Shown one piece after another: positions 1-5,497 of a stretch of 5,497 bases of DNA. The notes under the pieces are model-generated. The model saw only the letters and a program-made list of their open reading frames with translations. It was not told where the DNA came from and ran no database searches. The DNA comes from Proteobacteria bacterium UBA664 (GTDB lineage: Bacteria; Pseudomonadota; Gammaproteobacteria; UBA7966): the NCBI GenBank assembly GCA_002299125.1, contig DBNU01000104.1, positions 1 to 5,497 on the forward strand, given 5' to 3'. The position numbers and the translations under genes were made by a program. Within the stretch, counting starts at the first letter, position 1. Each line of letters starts with the position of its first letter.

Positions 1-50
1 CCCAGCACTGGAGGGGAAGAAGACGGGTATGAAATCTTGTGCGTCGCACC

Positions 51-85
51 AGAAAGAGCGGGGCCGGAACATGCGGCCCGGCCCC
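51..85 (-). terminator. Probable Rho-independent terminator after the HvfA-like gene
   Basis: Positions 60-67 (ggggccgg) and 78-85 (ccggcccc) form a perfect 8-bp G/C stem around a 10-base loop. On the minus strand the stem begins 23 bases after the TAA stop of the small secreted-peptide gene and is followed at once by GCTCTTTCT (positions 59-51), a short, interrupted T-tract. The stem is strong and the T-tract weak, so termination is likely but may be incomplete. The plus-strand side has no T-tract, so it is not obviously bidirectional. This suggests the small gene is the last of its transcript. Confidence 0.6.
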
Positions 86-108
86 ACCCACTCACTTATC
101 GCCGGGCC

Positions 109-321
109 TTACTGGGCCTTCTCTTCGCCTTTCTCTTCCTTGCCTTCCTTGGTGCCACAGGCACCTTCACCACCCTCGTGCTCATGGTGCTCAGCAACCA
201 CCGCATAGGCGGCATCGGTAGCGGCGAAGGGGTTCTGGGAATCCGCCTGGGCAACCGGAGCCAGGCTCACGGCAAATCCGGTACCGAGGAGGGTGCTGAC
301 AGCGAGGGTCTTGCGGTTCAT
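109..321 (-). CDS. Small secreted HvfA-like (bufferin/MNIO-substrate-like) Cys-containing peptide, 70 aa
   Basis: This 70-residue protein has an N-terminal Sec signal: Arg3-Lys4, a hydrophobic core at about residues 5-23, and an Ala-Gln-Ala cleavage site before Asp27. The mature part starts DSQNPFAATDAAY, then has a His/Glu patch (EHHEHE, 44-49), one EGACG motif with the only Cys at 55, and a Lys/Glu tail (58-70) containing an EGKEE copy that looks like a decayed EGKCG unit. HvfA-type 'low-complexity' proteins share the signal peptide, the NPF-containing segment and EGKCG repeats; MNIO (DUF692) enzymes modify their Cys residues, with proposed roles in copper handling. Assignment here rests on pattern recognition, and the repeat array is much reduced. 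The ATG at 321 is chosen because AAGGAG lies 8 bases upstream and the signal peptide begins there; an in-frame upstream extension to 414 would bury the signal. The gene lies 128 bases after lysS and is closed by a hairpin, so it may have its own promoter. Location is probably periplasmic or extracellular. That the gene is real: about 0.85; the family: about 0.6. Confidence 0.72.
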   Translation of the reverse strand: MNRKTLAVSTLLGTGFAVSLAPVAQADSQNPFAATDAAYAVVAEHHEHEGGEGACGTKEGKEEKGEEKAQ

Positions 322-329
322 GAATGGAG

Positions 330-335
330 CTCCTT
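330..335 (-). promoter_or_regulatory. Shine-Dalgarno site of the HvfA-like gene
   Basis: On the minus strand AAGGAG sits 8 bases before the ATG at 321-319. It is the strongest ribosome binding site in the window and fixes the start of the small gene. It lies inside the second copy of a 13-base imperfect direct repeat (331-343). Confidence 0.8.
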
Positions 336-361
336 GGATGAGTTTCAATCCTTTGATGAAT
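331..361 (-). repeat. Imperfect 13-bp direct repeat upstream of the HvfA-like gene
   Basis: On the plus strand, tccttggatgagt (331-343) and tcctttgatgaat (349-361) match at 11 of 13 positions, with starts 18 bases apart. The proximal copy contains the Shine-Dalgarno sequence and the distal copy carries a similar AAAGGA. It may be a local duplication of the leader or an operator-like pair. No function can be assigned from sequence alone. Confidence 0.4.
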
Positions 362-384
362 CCCCGGGACACATGCCTCCACGG

Positions 385-393
385 CCCCCCCCC
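385..393 (-). repeat. Homopolymer of nine C (nine G on the coding strand) in the lysS to HvfA-like gap
   Basis: Nine consecutive C on the plus strand lie 64-72 bases upstream of the start of the small secreted-peptide gene, in the only accessory intergenic region of the window. Together with ggggg at 405-409 the tract can form a short hairpin. Tracts of this kind can slip in replication and alter promoter spacing, but they are also a common site of sequencing error. Confidence 0.5.
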
Positions 394-422
394 TTCTGGC
401 CGACGGGGGCGCACCCAGCAGA

Positions 423-447
423 CCGCGACCCCGGGGCAATGTCGCGG
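423..447 (-). terminator. Stem-loop directly after lysS, possible weak terminator
   Basis: Positions 423-429 (ccgcgac) and 441-447 (gtcgcgg) form a perfect 7-bp stem around an 11-base loop, starting two bases after the lysS TGA stop. No T-tract follows on the minus strand (the next bases are TCTGCTGGG), so it may stabilise the 3' end or act as a partial or Rho-assisted terminator. If it does stop transcription, the downstream small gene needs its own promoter. I could not find convincing -35/-10 boxes between here and position 321. Confidence 0.35.
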
Positions 448-449
448 CG

Positions 450-1976
<1,527 letters not shown>

Positions 1977-2001
1977 CGCTACGGAATCCCTCGGTTGTGG
2001 C

Positions 2002-3106
2002 TCACAGGCCGCTTTTCAGGCTCGCCTCGATGAAGCGATCGAGATCACCGTCCAGCACGGCGTTCGGGTTGCCCGTCTCGACTCCGGTGCGCAGATCCTT
2101 CACGCGGGACTGGTCCAGCACATAGGAGCGGATCTGGCTGCCCCAGCCGATGTCGGACTTGGAATCCTCCAGCGCCTGCTTCTCGGCGTTGCGTTTCTGC
2201 AGCTCCATCTCGTAGAGCCTGGCCTTCAGCATGCGCATGGCCTGCGCGCGGTTCTGGTGCTGCGAGCGCTCGCTCTGACAGGCCACGGCCACCCCGGTGG
2301 GGATGTGCGTGAGGCGTACGGCGGAGTCGGTCTTGTTGACGTGCTGGCCGCCCGCCCCGCCCGAACGATAGGTGTCCACGCGCAGGTCGGCGGGATTGAC
2401 CTCGATGTCGAAGTCTTCGTCCACCTCGGGCGAGACGAACACGGACACAAAGGAGGTGTGGCGCCGGTTGCCCGAGTCGAAGGGCGATTTGCGCACGAGG
2501 CGGTGCACGCCGGTCTCCGTGCGCAGCCAGCCGTAGGCATGCGGGCCCTCGATGCGCACGGTGGCGCTCTTCACACCGGCGACCTCGCCCGCGGAGACTT
2601 CCAGCAACTCGGTGCGGAACTCCCGGCGCTCGGCCCAGCGCAGGTACATGCGCAGCAGCATCTCCGCCCAGTCCTGCGCCTCCGTGCCCCCGGCCCCGGC
2701 CTGGATGTCGAGGAAGGCATTGTTGGCGTCCATCTCGCCGGAGAACATGCGGGCGAATTCGAGGGTGGCGAGCCGCTGCTCGGCACCGGCCACGTCGCGA
2801 TCCACCGCGGCGAGCAGGGCCTGATCGCCCTCTTCCGCCGCGAGTTCGAACATCTCGCGGATCTCGGCCAGCCCTCGCTCCAACCCTTCGATGACGTGCA
2901 CCACGTTCTCGAGTGCCACACGCTCGCGACCCAGGGCCTGGGCCCGCTCCGGGTCGTCCCAGACGTTGCCCGCAGCCAGCTCGCGCTCGACCTCGGTTAG
3001 GCGCTCGCGCTTGAGGTCGTAGTCAAAGGTACCCCCTGAGGGCGGTGGTACGCCCGGCGCAGTCCTCGATGCGGGCCTGCAGGGGGTTGAGTTCAATCTC
3101 GTTCAT
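2002..3106 (-). CDS. prfB: Peptide chain release factor 2, with programmed +1 frameshift
   Basis: RF2 recognises UGA and UAA stop codons in the ribosomal A site and triggers hydrolysis of peptidyl-tRNA. Translation starts at the ATG at 3106 (MNEIELNPLQARI..., like E. coli MFEINPVNNRI). It runs 27 codons to CTT followed by in-frame TGA (3025-3023), then continues in the +1 frame from GAC at 3024-3022, skipping the base at 3025. The joined product is 367 residues (E. coli 365). Visible landmarks, numbered on the joined protein: GAGGTEAQDWAEMLLRMY from about 137, the codon-recognition tripeptide SPF at 207-209, and the catalytic GGQ at 252-254, preceded by Ala at 251. The C-terminus (FIEASLKSGL) is intact and ends in TGA. 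A short reading from an ATG at 3096 would give an unrelated Pro-rich N-terminus and is not the real start. A GGAG lies 12 bases before the ATG, a weak ribosome site. Expression is autoregulated through the frameshift. Confidence 0.97.
3022..3037 (-). promoter_or_regulatory. prfB: Programmed +1 frameshift signal of prfB
   Basis: On the minus strand the sequence is AGGGGG TAC CTT TGA C. It consists of an internal Shine-Dalgarno-like AGGGGG (3037-3032), a three-base spacer, the slippery CTT (3028-3026) and an in-frame TGA (3025-3023) followed by C. This is nearly identical to the E. coli site, which has TAT in place of TAC. When RF2 is scarce, the UGA is decoded slowly and the ribosome slips from CUU to UUU, reading on into GAC. 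When RF2 is plentiful, the 27-residue peptide is released. Confidence 0.96.
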
Positions 3107-3174
3107 GGCTGAGCGCGGCTCCGGGGGACATCAGGGGAATGGGCAAGGGCGCGGATGGTACTGGAAGGCTGTCC

Positions 3175-3200
3175 CACCTGTCGCCGACTGCGGCGAGGTG
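3175..3200 (-). other. Stem-loop in the recJ-prfB intergenic region
   Basis: Plus-strand cacct (3175-3179) pairs with aggtg (3196-3200), and cgccg (3182-3186) with cggcg (3191-3195), around an actg loop, with a two-base bulge on one side. That gives a 10-bp GC-rich stem starting 10 bases after the recJ stop. There is no T-tract on the minus strand, so this is more likely a 3'-end stabiliser, an attenuator or a weak terminator than a standard Rho-independent terminator. The rest of the 104-base gap holds no gene and no clear promoter. Confidence 0.4.
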
Positions 3201-3210
3201 AGCGTGTCTC

Positions 3211-4914
3211 TCAGCAGTCGGCCACGGCTTCCACGCGCAATTGCAGGGTTTCTTCACTGCGGAAGTCGTCGATGCCAAGCCGGTAAGCAATCCGGATCTC
3301 GGCACCGGCGACGAGACGGGGGCCGAGATCCGCCTGCCCGAAGGCGATGGCGGGCCAGGTACGGCCATCCGCAGCGGCGAGGTCCAGTCTCAGGTGGTGT
3401 TCGCCGACCAGGCGCTGACCCCGCACCCCGAACACCCCTTCATGCAGCGGCTCGGGAAAGCCCTGTCCCCAGGGTGCCAGGGCCAGTTGCCGGGCGAGCG
3501 ACAGCTCGTGCGCGCCCGGCGCGAGTTCACCATCGGTGTAGAGGCGACCGCGCGCCACGCCGGGATCGCGCAGCTGTGCGACAGCCTCGTCGAATGCACG
3601 CTCGAACAGCGGCAGCACCTGTGTCGGCAGGGTCAGTCCCGCCGCCATGGCATGACCGCCGAAGCGGGTGATGAGACCCGGATGCCAGGCGTCCACCCGG
3701 GCCAGCGCATCGCGCACGTGCACCCCGGGCACGGAGCGAGCAGAGCCGCGCAGTTCGCCCGCCGCGCCCGGGGCGAAAGCGATGACCGGTCGCTCGAAGG
3801 CATCCTTGAGTCTGCCGGCCACGACCCCCACGACACCCGGGTGCCAGTCCTCGCGATGCACGCAGATCGCCTCCACGCCGTCATCGATGTCGCGGAGCAG
3901 CAAATCTGCATCCGCGGCCGCCTGCATGTCGGCCTGGATGCGCCGCCGTTCGCCGTTGATGGTCGCGAGTCGTTCGGCGAGGCGACGCGCCTCGACAGCA
4001 TCGTCGGTGAGCAGGCAGCGAATCCCGATGCCCATGTCATCGATGCGTCCGGCCGCATTGAGTCGCGGCGCGATGCCGAAACCGACGTCGGCCGTCGACA
4101 GGGTCACGAGTCTCCGACCCACCACCGCCGCCAGCGCCGTGAGCCCCACCGGGGCCTGCCCGGCCCGCAGCCGGCGCAGGCCCTGATCGACCAGCAAGCG
4201 GTTCCCCGCGTCGAAGGGCACCACGTCACCCACCGTGCCCACGGCGACCAGCGGCAGCAGGTTGGCGAGTCTGGGGGCGCGGCCGGGCTGGCCGGCGAAG
4301 AGCCGGCGACGCAGGGCCACGAGCAACAGGAACACCACCCCGACGCCGGCCAGGCAGCCGAGGCCAGAGCGGTCGCCGGGCTGATTGGGATTCACGATGG
4401 CCGTGGCCGGCGGCAGCGCGGGACCCGGCAGGTGATGGTCGGTCACGACGACGGACCAGCCGCGATCAACGGCAGCGGCCACGCCATCATGGGCCGCGAT
4501 ACCGTTATCCACGGTGAGCAACAGAGACGGTTGCTGGCTGGCGGCCTCCAGGACCAACCCCGGCGTGAGTCCGTAACCATGCCGGGCGCGGTCAGGCACC
4601 ACGAAGCCGGGCGTTGCCGCGCCAAGCGCGGCGAGACCGCGCAGGGCCACGGCACAGGCAGTGGCACCATCGCAGTCGTAATCGGCGACGACCACGATGC
4701 GTTCGCGCCGGCGAACGGCGTGGGCGAGCCGGTCGACGGCCGCTTCGATGCCAGTGAGGGTGGCCGGATCCGGCATTCGCTCGAGGGTGTATTCGAGGGC
4801 GGCCGGATCGGTGACACCCCGCGCCGCGTACCAGTCGGCCCAGGGCTGGGACACGCTGGCCGCAAGCGCGGGCACCTCCGGGACCGGCCGTCGGTGCCAG
4901 CTGCGGTGCTTCAC
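3211..4914 (-). CDS. recJ: Single-stranded-DNA-specific 5'-3' exonuclease RecJ
   Basis: RecJ degrades single-stranded DNA 5' to 3' in RecFOR recombination, mismatch repair and base-excision repair, in the cytoplasm. From the GTG at 4914 it is 567 residues (E. coli 577). The DHH phosphoesterase domain carries DYDCDG (78-83), VDNG (135-138), TDHHLPG (158-164) and GTVGDVVP (226-233). The linker has RLNAAGR (284-290). The DHHA1 domain carries HPGVVG (358-363), GSARS (390-394) and GGHAMAAG (419-426), followed by the OB-like C-terminal part with PWGQGFPEP (481-489). All expected metal-binding motifs are present. Start choice: GGAGG (4924-4920) is 5 bases before GTG at 4914 and only 2 bases before ATG at 4917. 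GTG gives a GTGA 4-base overlap with the upstream stop, so I favour GTG, with ATG one codon earlier as the alternative. Longer in-frame starts (to 5034) lie inside the upstream gene and lack family similarity. Translational coupling to the RpfE-type gene is likely. Confidence 0.96.
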   Translation of the reverse strand: MKHRSWHRRPVPEVPALAASVSQPWADWYAARGVTDPAALEYTLERMPDPATLTGIEAAVDRLAHAVRRRERIVVVADYDCDGATACAVALRGLAALGAATPGFVVPDRARHGYGLTPGLVLEAASQQPSLLLTVDNGIAAHDGVAAAVDRGWSVVVTDHHLPGPALPPATAIVNPNQPGDRSGLGCLAGVGVVFLLLVALRRRLFAGQPGRAPRLANLLPLVAVGTVGDVVPFDAGNRLLVDQGLRRLRAGQAPVGLTALAAVVGRRLVTLSTADVGFGIAPRLNAAGRIDDMGIGIRCLLTDDAVEARRLAERLATINGERRRIQADMQAAADADLLLRDIDDGVEAICVHREDWHPGVVGVVAGRLKDAFERPVIAFAPGAAGELRGSARSVPGVHVRDALARVDAWHPGLITRFGGHAMAAGLTLPTQVLPLFERAFDEAVAQLRDPGVARGRLYTDGELAPGAHELSLARQLALAPWGQGFPEPLHEGVFGVRGQRLVGEHHLRLDLAAADGRTWPAIAFGQADLGPRLVAGAEIRIAYRLGIDDFRSEETLQLRVEAVADC

Positions 4915-5497
4915 CATCGCCTCCAGAAGCGCAGCCGGTGATGACGCCCGATGCGCTGCCGGGCCGTCGGGGAGTCGATGACGATCTCGCGCAGGCGGCC
5001 AGCGGCCAGTGCCGCAAGGAGTGGCGCGGCCCACAGGGCCTCGGCCTCGGCCGGATCGATGGCGACACCCGGACCGGGGTCGTGCACGACGAGTAATGCA
5101 GCCGCCGGCGCGGGGGCCTCCGCCAGGGCCGCCAGCGGTCGAATGGACGACCCAGGTAGCTCGGCGGCACGCGCCAACCCACGCGCGAAGGCACAGTCGG
5201 CATACACGAGGCTGGAGGATCCCGTTGTGACCGGGCGGGTGGTAAGGACCGACCGTGCAGACGCCGCTGACGGGGCCGGCGCCGGGGGCCAGACACCGCC
5301 GCCCCAGGGCCAGACGCTGTTCACCGGCGGCAGACCGAGGGCCACGCGCCGCGCGTTCTCCGCGGCACCATGCAGCAGCAACTGCAGCTCGGTCAGCCAG
5401 CCGAGCAGCCAGCGGCGATCCGCCCCCGCCGGCCGCTGCAGGCGGATCCCGTGGCCCGCCAGACGCCGGGGTGGTGGCCCTTGCAGGTCCAGCGGTT
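4911..5497 (-). CDS. rpfE: RpfE-type protein (annotated elsewhere as 'phosphoglycerate mutase'-like), C-terminal part
   Basis: The last 194 codons are present. The frame stays open to the window edge (first full codon at 5495), so the start lies outside. Family hallmarks as I remember them: a W-L-TELQLLLH segment (around 5370-5400), then N-AR--ALGLPPVNSVWPWGGG (GLPP...GGG at 5336-5295), a VYADCAFARGLARAAELP segment, and a C-terminal HHRLRFWRR (FWRR at 4928-4917). Family members are about 300-350 residues, and this part would be the C-terminal half or more. The protein was first noted in the Xanthomonas rpf region, and its biochemical role is unclear. The mutase name in databases comes from weak similarity and should not be taken as an enzyme assignment. 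It has no signal peptide or membrane segment in the visible part. An internal TTG at 5381 could be mistaken for its start, but the conserved region continues upstream of it. It overlaps recJ by 4-7 bases, suggesting one transcript. Confidence 0.78.
   Translation of the reverse strand, partial: PLDLQGPPPRRLAGHGIRLQRPAGADRRWLLGWLTELQLLLHGAAENARRVALGLPPVNSVWPWGGGVWPPAPAPSAASARSVLTTRPVTTGSSSLVYADCAFARGLARAAELPGSSIRPLAALAEAPAPAAALLVVHDPGPGVAIDPAEAEALWAAPLLAALAAGRLREIVIDSPTARQRIGRHHRLRFWRRW
4920..4924 (-). promoter_or_regulatory. Shine-Dalgarno site that decides the recJ start
   Basis: GGAGG on the minus strand is 5 bases from the GTG at 4914-4912 and 2 bases from the ATG at 4917-4915. A two-base spacer is usually too short, so the spacing supports GTG. 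The site lies inside the 3' end of the upstream RpfE-type gene, in the codons for its terminal Trp-Arg-Arg, which fits translational coupling. Confidence 0.6.

Noticed and set aside
322..414. Upstream in-frame extension of the HvfA-like gene to 414
   Set aside because: It would put 31 residues in front of a clear signal peptide and would cross the G9 tract. The ATG at 321 has AAGGAG at 8 bases.
3022..3028. prfB as a frameshifted pseudogene or sequencing error
   Set aside because: The break coincides exactly with the conserved AGGGGG-CTT-TGA-C programmed frameshift site, and both parts are intact.
3241..4941. 566-codon open frame on the plus strand
   Set aside because: It is exactly antisense to recJ, His/Arg/Gly-rich, with no recognisable domain. 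RecJ on the other strand shows all family motifs. It is a typical shadow frame in GC-rich DNA.
4918..5034. Longer recJ start at 5034
   Set aside because: The extra 39-40 residues lie inside the RpfE-type gene, are Arg/Pro-rich and do not resemble RecJ N-termini. The GGAGG-associated start at 4914/4917 fits the family length.

Overview
The window is GC-rich DNA (roughly two thirds G+C by eye) with every supportable gene on the minus strand. It reads, in order of transcription, rpfE-like gene (3' part) -> recJ -> prfB -> lysS -> a small gene for a secreted, cysteine-containing HvfA-like peptide. The protein sequences (RecJ, RF2 and LysRS all align well with their E. coli counterparts from memory) and the rpfE/recJ/prfB/lysS order, known from the Xanthomonas rpf region, point to a gammaproteobacterium. 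I cannot name the genus.

Region by region. Positions 5497-4911 hold the last 194 codons of an RpfE-type protein, whose start is outside the window. It overlaps recJ (single-strand 5'-3' exonuclease) by 4 bases (GTGA) or 7 bases, depending on the recJ start. A 104-base gap containing a stem-loop separates recJ from prfB. prfB encodes peptide chain release factor 2 and is split by the classical programmed +1 frameshift: 27 codons, an in-frame TGA, then 340 codons in the other frame. lysS (class II lysyl-tRNA synthetase) follows after 25 bases. After a 128-base gap with a stem-loop and a run of nine G (minus strand) comes a 70-codon gene with a strong ribosome binding site. It is closed by a GC-rich hairpin followed by a weak T-tract, a probable Rho-independent terminator.

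Functionally, recJ (DNA repair) and prfB-lysS (translation termination and tRNA charging) are housekeeping genes. All four of these larger genes end in TGA, the stop codon that RF2 reads, and prfB carries its own RF2-sensing switch. The small terminal gene is the accessory part. It has a Sec signal peptide, an NPFAAT segment, a His/Glu patch, one EGACG motif and a Lys/Glu tail. This layout resembles HvfA/bufferin-type precursor peptides, in which Cys residues in EGKCG repeats are modified by MNIO (DUF692) enzymes, but the repeat array here is reduced to one Cys. No modifying enzyme gene is visible in the window.

The plus strand has many long open frames. They are antisense shadows expected in GC-rich coding DNA, and none is annotated. 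No tRNA, rRNA, insertion sequence, CRISPR array or origin was seen.
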